Assembly: GCA_013001885.1 (NCBI GenBank)
Contig: JABDLD010000033.1
Location: forward strand, 64,709 to 128,708
Direction of reading: 5' to 3'
Source: Lysobacterales bacterium
GTDB taxonomy: Bacteria; Pseudomonadota; Gammaproteobacteria; Xanthomonadales; SZUA-36
Length of the DNA: 64,000 nt
In this document: in pieces, positions 16,879 through 25,161 of the stretch
Position numbering within the stretch: the first letter of the stretch is position 1
Layout of the letters: each line of letters opens with the position of its first letter
Position numbers and translations under genes: made by a program
Notes under the pieces: generated by a model
Told to the model about the DNA's origin: nothing
The model's database searches: none
Seen by the model: the letters and a program-made list of their open reading frames with translations, nothing else

Positions 16879-18308
16879 AAAGCCGTGGCTCACATTTGCG
16901 GCCGATGAGGCGGATGCAGCGGATCCATTTCGTGGGAATCGGCGGCGCCGGAATGAGCGGTATTGCTGAAGTCCTCGTGAATCAGGGGTTCAGGGTGACC
17001 GGGTCTGACAGAGTCCAAAGCCGGGCGACCCGCCACCTGGAAAAGCTGGGCGCCAAGGTATTTACCGGACATGACGCCTCTCACGTGGAAGGAGCCGATG
17101 TGCTGGTCGTTTCCAGCGCAATTTCAAGCCAGAATGCCGAGGTGCTGGCCGCTCGTGAGCTTAGAATCCCCATCGTTCCCCGCGCCGAGATGCTGGCTGA
17201 ACTGATGCGGTTCCGGCGTGGAATCGCTGTTGCCGGCACGCACGGAAAAACCACCACGACCAGCCTGACCGCCAGTCTGCTGGCAGAAGCGGATTTAGAT
17301 CCGACCTTCGTTATAGGTGGTCTGCTGAATGCCTGGGGCAGCAACGCCCGGCTGGGTGAAGGCGAATACCTTGTCGCCGAAGCCGACGAAAGCGACGGTT
17401 CGTTTCTGTTGCTGCAGCCGGTTGTCGCACTGATTACGAACATCGACCGGGATCATCTTGAAGCCTACGAACACAGCTTTGACAACCTCAAAAAGGCCTT
17501 TCTCGAATTTTTGCATCATCTGCCTTTCTACGGCGCGGCCGTGCTTTGCCTCGATGATGAGCAGGTTGCAGAAATGATTCCTTCGGTAACCCGGGCCGTG
17601 GTGACCTACGGCTTGTCCGAGGGTGCAGACATCCGCGGTTCGGATCTGGTTCAGGATGGCCGGTCGATGCGCTTCAAAGCGCATTTACCCAATCAGGCCG
17701 AGGCACTGGATGTGAGCCTGAACCTGCCCGGGGTTCATAATGTCCGCAATGCCCTGGGGGCGATAGCCATTGCCTGGGAATTGGGCCTGGACCTGCGCCC
17801 CATCCTCGGCAGTCTGGGTTCTTTCCAGGGGATCGGAAGGCGGTTTGCAGATGTTGGACAGTTTTCCGTTCCCGATGGCGAGGTCAAGGTTGTGGAAGAC
17901 TATGGCCACCATCCGTCGGAACTTGAGGCCACGATCAGCGCTGCCCGCTCGGGCTGGCCTGACCAGCGGATAGTCGCGGTTTTCCAACCTCATCGCTACA
18001 CCCGCACTCGTGACCTGTTCGATGAATTTTCCCAGGTGCTCGCCGCTGCGGACGTCGTTGTGCTGACGGACATCTACCCCGCCGGTGAGGAAGCCATTGA
18101 CGGGATCAACAGCAGCGCATTATGCCAGTCCATCCGCGCCAGGGGGCGGGCTAATCCAATATTGATCTCCGATGTATCGAGCATCCCCCTCGAGCTTCCT
18201 GCGATGCTCGAGAATGGCGACCTCGTGTTGTTGCTGGGCGCCGGAAATATCGGCCAGGTCGCCCAGGACATCCGGGAGCAGGGATTCTCAAAGGAGATCT
18301 CCGGATGA
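16875..18308 (+). CDS. murC: UDP-N-acetylmuramate:L-alanine ligase
   Basis: Adds the first stem-peptide residue to UDP-MurNAc. The 477-residue product carries the Rossmann motif HFVGIGGAGMSGIAEVL at about residues 17-33, the ATP loop VAGTHGKTTTTS, EADESDGSFL, NIDRDHLEAY and HHPSE in the C-terminal domain. The ATG overlaps the murG stop by 4 bases. An alternative start at the ATG ten codons later would remove a short basic tail; the overlap favours the first. The stop overlaps ddlB. Confidence 0.97.
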   Translation: MKSRGSHLRPMRRMQRIHFVGIGGAGMSGIAEVLVNQGFRVTGSDRVQSRATRHLEKLGAKVFTGHDASHVEGADVLVVSSAISSQNAEVLAARELRIPIVPRAEMLAELMRFRRGIAVAGTHGKTTTTSLTASLLAEADLDPTFVIGGLLNAWGSNARLGEGEYLVAEADESDGSFLLLQPVVALITNIDRDHLEAYEHSFDNLKKAFLEFLHHLPFYGAAVLCLDDEQVAEMIPSVTRAVVTYGLSEGADIRGSDLVQDGRSMRFKAHLPNQAEALDVSLNLPGVHNVRNALGAIAIAWELGLDLRPILGSLGSFQGIGRRFADVGQFSVPDGEVKVVEDYGHHPSELEATISAARSGWPDQRIVAVFQPHRYTRTRDLFDEFSQVLAAADVVVLTDIYPAGEEAIDGINSSALCQSIRARGRANPILISDVSSIPLELPAMLENGDLVLLLGAGNIGQVAQDIREQGFSKEISG

Positions 18309-19246
18309 GGCGGCTGACCCGACTGCGTATTACAAACGCCGAGCGTTTCGGCCGTGTTGGACTGGTGGTCGGCGGCGACAGCGCGGAGCGGGAAGTCTCT
18401 TTGCGTGGCGGCAGGGATGTGCGCCTGGCGATGGAGCGCATGGGGATTGACGTTCAGGTATTCGATGGAGCGCTGTCTCTGTTCGATGCAATCAGGCGCG
18501 GTGAAATCGATCGCGTGTTCAACCTGATTCATGGCCCAGGCGGTGAAGACGGCTCGTTGCAGGGTGCGCTGCAACTGATGAATGTTCCGGTTACGGGTTC
18601 AGATCTTGCCTCGTCAGCACTCTCCATGGACAAGGTTCGCTCCAAATGGGTCTGGGAGTGCAACGGAATAGCCACACCGCCCTTTGAAGCCTTTGGGCCG
18701 GGCGACGAGGATTACTCCCGCGCCGCCGACAAATTCGGATTGCCTCTGTTTGTCAAGCCAACCGGACTGGGTTCCAGCATTGGCATTTCTCGTGTTGCGC
18801 AGCCTGATGACCTGGGGTCTGCAGTTGAACTGGCTATGACCTACGGCGACACAGTGATCATTGAGCCTGAAATTGGAGGAAAGGAGTATTTCGCCGGTGT
18901 GATCGGAAGGGACATGCTCCCCCTGATCCGGGTAGAGACGCCAAATGAGTTTTATGACTATGAGGCCAAATACGAGTCCGATGAAACCCGCTATTTCTGT
19001 CCCTGCGGGCTCGATTCAACGAGGGAAACGGAGCTTCAAAACCTGTCACTGAAGGCATTTGATCTTCTCGGGGCTTCGGGCTGGGGCAGGGTTGATTTTT
19101 TGCTGGACGAAGCGGACAAACCCTGGTTTCTCGAGGTCAACACCACGCCCGGCATGACGGATCACAGCCTGGTTCCGCAGGCGGCGGCAGAAGTCGGTGT
19201 AGGTTTTGACGAGTTGGTCTGGCGCATCCTGGAGTCGAGCCTGTGA
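18305..19246 (+). CDS. ddlB: D-alanine:D-alanine ligase B
   Basis: ATP-grasp enzyme making the D-Ala-D-Ala dipeptide used by MurF. The 313-residue protein has VGGDSAEREVSLRGG in the N-terminal domain (about residues 21-35), HGPGGEDGSLQGALQ, PLFVKPTGLGSSIGIS and the C-terminal metal site FLEVNTTPGMTDHSLVP. The N terminus is about 15 residues longer than in E. coli DdlB, but the ATGA overlap with murC supports the chosen start. Its stop overlaps the ftsQ GTG. Confidence 0.97.
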   Translation: MRRLTRLRITNAERFGRVGLVVGGDSAEREVSLRGGRDVRLAMERMGIDVQVFDGALSLFDAIRRGEIDRVFNLIHGPGGEDGSLQGALQLMNVPVTGSDLASSALSMDKVRSKWVWECNGIATPPFEAFGPGDEDYSRAADKFGLPLFVKPTGLGSSIGISRVAQPDDLGSAVELAMTYGDTVIIEPEIGGKEYFAGVIGRDMLPLIRVETPNEFYDYEAKYESDETRYFCPCGLDSTRETELQNLSLKAFDLLGASGWGRVDFLLDEADKPWFLEVNTTPGMTDHSLVPQAAAEVGVGFDELVWRILESSL

Positions 19247-20004
19247 ACCGTTATCAGCAGAAAAACCAACAGGGCAGTCGAGGCTTCGCCAACGGCATGC
19301 TCGTCGTGGTTATGCTGTTTGTCCTGTCCGTCGGTGGTCTGGCCTGGGTCTCGCTCGGTATTTTGGCGAATGACCGCTGGCCGATCCGGTGGCTTGATCT
19401 CAATGGCGCCTTCCAACGGGTAAGCGCAGAACAACTGCGGGCTGCCATGACACCGCTGATCGAAGAGAGTTTTTTCACTCTTGATCTGCAGGAACTGGAT
19501 CAGGCAGCGAGACGAATTTCATGGGTTTCATCCGTTCGGATTCAAAAGGAATGGCCCGACACCGTCAGGGTGACGATCGAAGAATACGTACCGATAGCGC
19601 ACTGGAACCGGGGCGAACTGATCTCCGAGCAGGGCGATGCTTTTGCGATTGCGGAGGCTGACGATTTACAGGGTTTGCCGTGGCTCGAGGGACCGGAAGA
19701 AAGGCTTAACGAAGTGCTGCTCAACTGGTCTGAATTCAGCGACGCCATGGCGTCTTTCGGTCTGGAGATCGTAGCGCTGAGGCTGGACCGGCGCGGCGCC
19801 TGGTCGATGCGGCTGAATAATGGAACCCGCGTCCAACTGGGCCGTGACTCCGCCAGAGAGCGGTTCTCGCGGCTGTTGAACAGCTGGGAATCGCTCACTC
19901 GCGGTCAGGCTCTGCCGCCGCAGGACGTTGATTTGAGGTACACCAATGGATTCGCGGTTCTCTGGCCGCAAACTCCGCAAGAGGCAAAAGGGACTGATAG
20001 CTGA
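19243..20004 (+). CDS. ftsQ: Cell division protein FtsQ
   Basis: Bitopic divisome scaffold that links early and late division proteins through FtsB and FtsL. The 253-residue protein starts at GTG 19243, overlapping ddlB. One transmembrane helix lies at about residues 17-39 (FANGMLVVVMLFVLSVGGLA). A POTRA domain follows (VSAEQLRAAMTPLIEESFFTLDL, then WVSSVRIQKEWPDTVRVTIEE), and then the beta domain ending near residue 240. The stop abuts the ftsA ATG without a gap. Confidence 0.96.
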   Translation: MNRYQQKNQQGSRGFANGMLVVVMLFVLSVGGLAWVSLGILANDRWPIRWLDLNGAFQRVSAEQLRAAMTPLIEESFFTLDLQELDQAARRISWVSSVRIQKEWPDTVRVTIEEYVPIAHWNRGELISEQGDAFAIAEADDLQGLPWLEGPEERLNEVLLNWSEFSDAMASFGLEIVALRLDRRGAWSMRLNNGTRVQLGRDSARERFSRLLNSWESLTRGQALPPQDVDLRYTNGFAVLWPQTPQEAKGTDS

Positions 20005-21237
20005 ATGAAGGCCAAGAAAACAGAAAAATCGCTGGTTGTTGGACTGGACGTCGGGACATCCAAAATCGTAGCCATCGTCGGAGAAAGTCATCCGGACGGG
20101 TCAGTGGAAGTGATTGGACTCGGCTCACACCCTTCAACCGGTTTGCGGCGCGGAGTGGTGGTTGACATGGCTTCGACCGAGCAGGCGATTCAGCGTGCCG
20201 TCGAGGAAGCCGAACTGATGGCCGGGTGCGAAATCCATTCCGTTTACGCCGGGATTTCAGGAAGCCATATCCGAAGCCTGAATTCCGACGGAACGGTTGC
20301 CATCAAGGACAAAGAGGTATCGGAAGGTGACGTCGAGCGGGTGCTCGAAGCGGCGCGCGCGGTGCCTGTAGCCGCCGACCAGAAAGTTTTGCATGTGCTG
20401 CCGCAGGAATACGTGATTGACAACCAGGACGGTATTCGCCAGCCGATCGGGATGGCGGGCGTTCGTCTTGAGGCCCACGTGCACGTGGTCACTGCGGCTC
20501 TGAGTGCAACACAGAACATCAGCAAATGCGTGGCGCGGTGCGGGTTGAGTGTTGACGAGCTGATCATGCAGCCGCTGGCTGCGAGCTTCGCGGTATTGAC
20601 TGATGACGAGAAAGATCTGGGTGTCTGCCTTGTCGACATTGGCGCCGGCACGACCGACATCGCGGTGTTCACCGACGGCGCGATTCGTCACACGGCATGT
20701 ATTCCCATTGCGGGCGACCAGGTGACGAATGATATTGCGGTGGCTCTGCGCACACCGACCCAGCATGCAGAGGACATCAAGATCAAATATGCCTGCGCGC
20801 TGGAACAACTGGCACGGAACGACGAAAGCATCCAGGTGCCCAGTGTTGGGGACCGCACTTCGCGGCACCTGGCGCGACAAACCCTGGCACAGGTAGTGGA
20901 AGCCCGCTACCGGGAGCTGTTTTCGCTGATCCAGGCTGAATTGAGGCGCAGCGGATTCGAAAACATGATTGCAGCCGGACTGGTCATGACCGGCGGGGCC
21001 TCGCGCATCGAGGGTGCGGAGGAATTGGCGGAGGAACTGTTTCACATGCCGGTGCGGCTAGCCACACCCAGCTATGTGACCGGTCTTTCCGAAGTAGTGA
21101 ACAACGCCATTCACGCAACCGGCGTTGGATTGTTGTTGTATGGGAGCCAGGCCGATCCGGGTAGTAACCTGTTGACGGCCGGTAGTGGAGAAACTTTTGT
21201 AGATCGGGTCCGGAGTTGGTTTCGGGGCGAATTTTAA
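20005..21237 (+). CDS. ftsA: Cell division protein FtsA
   Basis: Actin-like ATPase that tethers FtsZ to the membrane through a C-terminal amphipathic helix. The 410-residue product shows VVGLDVGTSKIVAIVGE (phosphate 1 loop, residues 11-27), the 1C-domain segment ISGSHIRSLNSDGTVAIKD, DIGAGTTDIAVF (phosphate 2) and GLVMTGGASRIEG (adenosine motif). The C terminus TFVDRVRSWFRGEF fits the membrane-targeting helix. It directly follows ftsQ and precedes ftsZ by 34 bases. Confidence 0.98.
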   Translation: MKAKKTEKSLVVGLDVGTSKIVAIVGESHPDGSVEVIGLGSHPSTGLRRGVVVDMASTEQAIQRAVEEAELMAGCEIHSVYAGISGSHIRSLNSDGTVAIKDKEVSEGDVERVLEAARAVPVAADQKVLHVLPQEYVIDNQDGIRQPIGMAGVRLEAHVHVVTAALSATQNISKCVARCGLSVDELIMQPLAASFAVLTDDEKDLGVCLVDIGAGTTDIAVFTDGAIRHTACIPIAGDQVTNDIAVALRTPTQHAEDIKIKYACALEQLARNDESIQVPSVGDRTSRHLARQTLAQVVEARYRELFSLIQAELRRSGFENMIAAGLVMTGGASRIEGAEELAEELFHMPVRLATPSYVTGLSEVVNNAIHATGVGLLLYGSQADPGSNLLTAGSGETFVDRVRSWFRGEF

Positions 21238-21271
21238 TGATAACTACGGCGAGCGAGAGGAGCACTAAAAA

Positions 21272-22447
21272 ATGTTTGAACTAGTAGAAAACTATACACC
21301 GAGCGCAACGATAAAAGTCATCGGTGTGGGCGGAGGCGGCGGCAATGCCGTGGCCCAGATGATCGATGCCAGCATTGATGGCGTGGAATTCATAGCGGCC
21401 AACACCGATGCCCAGGCCTTGCGGCAGTTCAAGGGCAAGACCATCCTGCAAATCGGTTCCAGCGTGACCAAGGGTCTGGGTGCCGGCGCCAACCCGGAAG
21501 TCGGGCGGCAGGCCGCACTCGAAGACCGCGACCACATCATGGAAATGCTGGCCGGCGCTGATATGGTCTTCATCACTGCCGGCATGGGCGGCGGTACCGG
21601 CACGGGCGCGGCCCCGGTCATCGCTCAAGCCGCCAAGGAACTGGGTATTCTCACCGTGGCGGTTGTCACCAAGCCATTCCATTTCGAGGCGAGGCGCCGC
21701 ATGCAGATTGCTGAAAAAGGTATCGAGGAACTGGCTGCGCATGTTGATTCCCTGATTACGATTCCCAATTCGAAGCTGGGCGACGTTCTGGGCGGTGAGA
21801 CGCTGCTGCTCAATGCATTCAAGGCGGCCAACGATGTTCTGCAGGGAGCCGTGCAGGGTATTGCAGAGCTCATTACCCGTCCGGGCCTCATCAACGTGGA
21901 TTTTGCCGATGTCAGAACCGTGATGTCGGAAATGGGTATGGCCATGATGGGATCGGGCCAGGCATCCGGCGATGACCGCGCGATCATGGCCGCCCAGGCG
22001 GCGATTGGCAGCCCGTTGCTCGAAGACATCAACCTGTCAGGGGCTTGCGGCATTCTGGTGAATATCACTGCAGGCACCAACCTGACCATGAAAGAGTTCG
22101 AGGAAGTCGGCAGCACCGTGTCTGACCTGGCTTCGGAGGACGCGACAGTCGTCATGGGCACCGTCATCGATGCGGAACTGGGGGATGATCTACGCGTAAC
22201 GGTCGTGGCAACTGGGCTGGGAGAGCCGGTTCGCAGTTCCCTGACGCGGGAGCGTCCGATGCGACTGGTGGCCAATGGAACTACTGGCCGACCGGAAATG
22301 GTGGCAAGCGAAGACGTACAGGAGGAAGAAACTGACAGGGATTACAGCCAGGAGTTTTCCGACGCCGGACGCAGGGACCTGTTCGAGAGGCAGAAAGATA
22401 TCGACTATCTCGATATCCCATCGTTTCTCCGGACTCAGGCCGACTGA
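21272..22447 (+). CDS. ftsZ: Cell division GTPase FtsZ
   Basis: Tubulin homologue that forms the Z ring. The 391-residue protein has [15 protein letters not shown] near residue 16, the tubulin signature [11 protein letters not shown] at about residues 104-114, and the synergy-loop region [11 protein letters not shown]. The acidic variable linker ends in the conserved tail [14 protein letters not shown], which binds FtsA, ZipA and MinC. A strong ribosome-binding site, GAGAGGAG, lies about 10 bases before the ATG, fitting the high expression expected. It is the last gene of the dcw cluster; structured intergenic sequence follows. Confidence 0.99.
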   Translation: MFELVENYTPSATIKVIGVGGGGGNAVAQMIDASIDGVEFIAANTDAQALRQFKGKTILQIGSSVTKGLGAGANPEVGRQAALEDRDHIMEMLAGADMVFITAGMGGGTGTGAAPVIAQAAKELGILTVAVVTKPFHFEARRRMQIAEKGIEELAAHVDSLITIPNSKLGDVLGGETLLLNAFKAANDVLQGAVQGIAELITRPGLINVDFADVRTVMSEMGMAMMGSGQASGDDRAIMAAQAAIGSPLLEDINLSGACGILVNITAGTNLTMKEFEEVGSTVSDLASEDATVVMGTVIDAELGDDLRVTVVATGLGEPVRSSLTRERPMRLVANGTTGRPEMVASEDVQEEETDRDYSQEFSDAGRRDLFERQKDIDYLDIPSFLRTQAD

Positions 22448-22454
22448 ACAGGAC

Positions 22455-22484
22455 CGCTGGCGCAACCCTCTCAACGCGCCAGCG
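22455..22484 (+). repeat. Inverted repeat directly after ftsZ
   Basis: CGCTGGCGC (22455-22463) and GCGCCAGCG (22476-22484) are perfect 9-base arms around a 12-base loop, beginning 8 bases after the ftsZ stop. No U-tract follows, so it is not a standard intrinsic terminator. It could stabilise the ftsZ 3' end or assist Rho-dependent ending. Confidence 0.7.
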
Positions 22485-22496
22485 TCCGGCTATGAA

Positions 22497-22566
22497 GTCC
22501 GGTAACCGGGGACCCCGACTCGCCGTGCCGGCCTGCTGCCAGGCCGGCGTCCTCCGGTTACCGGAC
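22497..22566 (+). repeat. Large nested inverted repeat between ftsZ and lpxC
   Basis: Outer arms GTCCGGTAACCGG (22497-22509) and CCGGTTACCGGAC (22554-22566) are a perfect 13-base match. They enclose a second perfect hairpin, GCCGGCCTG (22527-22535) and CAGGCCGGC (22540-22548) with a CTGC loop. The result is a two-level stem or cruciform. It may be a transcript-end structure for the dcw operon; no T-run follows. Confidence 0.75.
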
Positions 22567-22579
22567 AGGGATCGAAATC

Positions 22580-22607
22580 AACGGTGTAACTATTGCGTTA
22601 CACCGTT
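22580..22607 (+). repeat. 11-base perfect inverted repeat upstream of lpxC
   Basis: AACGGTGTAAC (22580-22590) and GTTACACCGTT (22597-22607) flank the loop TATTGC. It lies about 75 bases before the candidate lpxC -10 element and is followed by AT-rich sequence without a long T-run. It could be a terminator stem or a protein-binding operator. Confidence 0.65.
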
Positions 22608-22614
22608 GTTAAAA

Positions 22615-22632
22615 TGTTGTTAAATTACAACA
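22615..22632 (+). repeat. Short inverted repeat upstream of lpxC
   Basis: TGTTGT (22615-22620) and ACAACA (22627-22632) surround TAAATT. The arms are only six bases, so chance is possible. It is noted because it is the fourth dyad in a row in this spacer. Confidence 0.4.
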
Positions 22633-22680
22633 ACTGTGGTTTAAATACCGATTCAACGGCTATCAAGTTCAGTGATGTTG

Positions 22681-22689
22681 TGCTAGTAT
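22681..22689 (+). promoter_or_regulatory. Candidate extended -10 promoter for lpxC
   Basis: TGCTAGTAT has an extended -10 TG motif and TAGTAT (22684-22689). No good -35 box is visible at 16-18 bases upstream. Transcription would begin near 22696, leaving a leader of about 28 bases that contains GGAG before the lpxC ATG. Confidence 0.4.
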
Positions 22690-22723
22690 GCCGCTGATTT
22701 TGGGGACCTTGCGGAGTCTCATA

Positions 22724-23638
22724 ATGATAAATCAACGCACCCTCAAGAACGTCATTCGCGCCACCGGGGTTGGAATTCATACCGGTGAAAAAGTATTCAT
22801 GACATTGCGCCCTGCGCCGGTCAATACCGGCATCATATTCCGGCGCACGGATCTCGATCCGGTCATGGAAGTGCCGGCATTTGCGACTCATGTCGGCGAT
22901 ACCAGCATGAATACTTCGCTGGAACAGAATGGGGTTCGGGTTTCGACTGTTGAACACCTGATGTCTGCCTTCGCGGGTCTTGGCATCGACAATGCCTACG
23001 TCGACCTCAGCAATGCTGAGGTTCCGATCATGGATGGCAGTGCCGGGCCTTTTGTGTTCCTGATCCAGTCGGCCGGTATCGAGGAACAATCGGCAGCCAA
23101 GAGATTCATCCGCATCATCGAGCCGGTGGAAGTGCGCCTGGAAGACAAGTGGGCGAGGTTCGACCCGTTCGACGGTTTTCGAGTCTCCTTCAAGATTGAC
23201 TTCAACCACCCGGTTTTCAGATCTCACCAGTCGTTTGCATCGGTAGACTTTTCGACAACCTCTTACCTGAAGGAGATTGCGCGAGCCCGGACATTCGGTT
23301 TCCTGCGGGATATTGAAATGCTGCGTGAGCGCAATCTGGTACTCGGTGGCAGCATGGACAACGCGGTCGTGCTGGATGATTACCGGATCCTGAATGAAGA
23401 CGGCCTGCGTTACGAAGACGAATTCGTCAAGCACAAGGTGCTGGATGCGATTGGTGACCTTTACCTGCTGGGCCACGGTTTGATCGGGGCATTTTCAGGT
23501 TACAAGTCCGGTCATGAATTGAACAATCTGCTGTTGCGGGATCTTCTGGAGAAACCTTCCGCCTGGGAAGAAGTTACTTTCGATGATTCAGAGTCAATTC
23601 CGGTCTCGTACGCTCACCCTGCGCACGCGGCGGCCTGA
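22724..23638 (+). CDS. lpxC: UDP-3-O-acyl-N-acetylglucosamine deacetylase
   Basis: Zinc enzyme for the committed step of lipid A synthesis. I choose the ATG at 22724 (304 aa, [23 protein letters not shown]), which has GGAG about 9 bases upstream and matches the family N terminus; an ATG 36 bases earlier would overlap the candidate promoter. Motifs are [18 protein letters not shown] with a zinc histidine (about residues 74-91), [27 protein letters not shown] and the [19 protein letters not shown] zinc and catalytic region. The gene between ftsZ and secA is in its classic place. Confidence 0.98.
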   Translation: MINQRTLKNVIRATGVGIHTGEKVFMTLRPAPVNTGIIFRRTDLDPVMEVPAFATHVGDTSMNTSLEQNGVRVSTVEHLMSAFAGLGIDNAYVDLSNAEVPIMDGSAGPFVFLIQSAGIEEQSAAKRFIRIIEPVEVRLEDKWARFDPFDGFRVSFKIDFNHPVFRSHQSFASVDFSTTSYLKEIARARTFGFLRDIEMLRERNLVLGGSMDNAVVLDDYRILNEDGLRYEDEFVKHKVLDAIGDLYLLGHGLIGAFSGYKSGHELNNLLLRDLLEKPSAWEEVTFDDSESIPVSYAHPAHAAA

Positions 23639-23665
23639 CAACCCGGCTTGACCTAAATTCACGAC

Positions 23666-23679
23666 AAATCAGCTGATTT
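23666..23679. repeat. 14-base perfect palindrome between convergent lpxC and dciA
   Basis: AAATCAGCTGATTT is a perfect palindrome with no loop, in the 47-base gap between the two stops. It is AT-rich with weak terminator character. Possible shared transcript end; function unknown. Confidence 0.35.
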
Positions 23680-23685
23680 CTGATA

Positions 23686-24147
23686 TTATCCGCCGTCCGT
23701 GGAGTCAGACGGAGTGTCTGACCTCTTGCTGTCTTCGTTATCGGCTTCAATTTCGGCAATGATATCGAGGGCCTGACGTGCAGCGGGTGAGAGTTCTCTC
23801 TTTTTTCTCGCGGCAGGACGTTGTTCGGTAAGCGGGGCCACCCGGATATCGATATGTTCGATTTCCGAGTGACCGGCACGATGAAGGGTTCCGATCATTT
23901 GCGGGGCCTGCATCTTGAGCCGGGTAGCCCAGGATGCAGACGGTGAAATCAAGATTAGCCTGTTTTCCCTGATAGCCGCCACCTGAAAGTGGCTGGCCAG
24001 ATCTGCCTCCAGAGCACCGGCCAGCAAGCGTTCGACCTGCATCAGCAGGTTCGCGCGCTGCAACAGGATTCCGAGCGAAGAACCGTGATCGGTAATGACT
24101 TCGGAAATGCGAAATATCTTTTTACCGGACTGAGGAACACGAGCCAT
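23686..24147 (-). CDS. dciA: DUF721/DciA-family protein, probable helicase-loading factor
   Basis: DciA is the ancestral loader or activator of the replicative helicase DnaB in bacteria lacking DnaC. The 153-residue product (ATG at 24147, MARVPQSGKK) has the DUF721 domain from about residue 10 to 100, including LLQRANLLMQVERLLAGAL and the segment LILISPSASWATRLKMQAPQMI. A low-complexity acidic tail rich in Glu, Asp and Ser follows. An upstream ATG at 24171 is possible. It is convergent with lpxC and divergent from the M23 gene, whose ATG is only two bases away. A DUF721 gene near secA is typical of this lineage. Role is taken from the family. Confidence 0.8.
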   Translation of the reverse strand: MARVPQSGKKIFRISEVITDHGSSLGILLQRANLLMQVERLLAGALEADLASHFQVAAIRENRLILISPSASWATRLKMQAPQMIGTLHRAGHSEIEHIDIRVAPLTEQRPAARKKRELSPAARQALDIIAEIEADNEDSKRSDTPSDSTDGG

Positions 24148-24149
24148 AT

Positions 24150-25079
24150 ATGCAGCGTACTTCAGCAACATCAACCATTACCAGCCCCGGTGCTTTCAGG
24201 GGGCTGTCAAGCCGGGTCAAAATCCAGCGTGTTTTGCTGCTGGCGGCGTTCTGCGGCTGCGGCGCCCTGATGTTTCTGTTCGGCAGAAGCACAGCCCCTG
24301 CTCAAACCGAAATCGTCAGGTCCATCAGTATGTTGCAGGCTCAAATTCAGCAGCAACAGGGAAAAGTGGATCGACTCAGCAAAGAAAGTCAGCAGAATGT
24401 AAATGCGCTCGCAGCGCGGGTGGCGGAGCTTCAGGCCGCCTCAACACGCCTGGATGCGCTAGGTGAACGTCTCGCAAACATGGGACAGTTGTCCTTGGAC
24501 GAATTTGATTTCAGCGAGCCTGCGCCTCTGGGCGGACCCGGTGATGACGAACCCGTTGCCCAGACCGGCGAGGACGACCTCGGTTTTGCAATAGCTGCGC
24601 TGGGTAACAAGCTGCGGCGCCAGTCTTCGCAACTGGACACGCTGCAGTTCCTGATGGCAAACAGGCAGCTGGAAAATGATCTGACACCGGCAGGCTGGCC
24701 GGTTCGGAAAGGCTGGATTTCCTCCAGGTACGGCGAACGTAATGACCCTTTCACCGGCGAGCGGGAAAAACACTCCGGTCTCGATTTTGCAGGCACGCGT
24801 GGCACGGAAGTCCTGAGCGTTGCCAGCGGTGTCGTTATCTGGGCGGCCAATCGGTCCGGCTACGGAAAGACCGTGGAAATTGACCACGGTAACGGTTATC
24901 GCACCCGTTATGCCCACAGTGACGAATTGATTGTCAGAGCCGGCGAGCATGTAAACGCCGGGCAGGTCATTGCGCTGATGGGCAGTACCGGGAGGGCATC
25001 GGCCCCGCACGTTCACTTTGAAGTTCTGAAAAACGGATCACGGATAAATCCTGCCCGCTTCGTCAGCGATCTCCGCTAG
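24150..25079 (+). CDS. M23-family metallopeptidase (LytM domain), membrane-anchored
   Basis: 309-residue protein with an N-terminal membrane helix at about residues 28-46 (VLLLAAFCGCGALMFLFG), a predicted coiled coil at about 55-110 (MLQAQIQQQQGKVDRL) and a C-terminal peptidase M23 domain at about 200-305. The zinc site is intact: HSGLDFAGTRGTEV, with HSGLD at about 206, the central GNGYRTRYAH and APHVHFEVLKNG. It may therefore cut peptidoglycan cross-links, unlike catalytically dead EnvC/NlpD types. The ATG at 24150 has GAGGAA 12 bases upstream. It lies before secA, as in Pseudomonas and Xanthomonas. The physiological target is unknown. Confidence 0.9.
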   Translation: MQRTSATSTITSPGAFRGLSSRVKIQRVLLLAAFCGCGALMFLFGRSTAPAQTEIVRSISMLQAQIQQQQGKVDRLSKESQQNVNALAARVAELQAASTRLDALGERLANMGQLSLDEFDFSEPAPLGGPGDDEPVAQTGEDDLGFAIAALGNKLRRQSSQLDTLQFLMANRQLENDLTPAGWPVRKGWISSRYGERNDPFTGEREKHSGLDFAGTRGTEVLSVASGVVIWAANRSGYGKTVEIDHGNGYRTRYAHSDELIVRAGEHVNAGQVIALMGSTGRASAPHVHFEVLKNGSRINPARFVSDLR

Positions 25080-25098
25080 CCGAAATTGCCCGTTTCGG
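25080..25098 (+). repeat. Small hairpin after the M23 gene
   Basis: CCGAAA (25080-25085) and TTTCGG (25093-25098) flank TTGCCCG, starting at the base after the M23 stop. No T-run follows, so termination is doubtful. The rest of the 82-base spacer before secA shows no clear promoter. Confidence 0.35.
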
Positions 25099-25161
25099 CT
25101 TGCAACGGAATGTGATTGCCCCCAAATATCCATCGGCCCGAAGTCATGAAGAAAACCCCAG

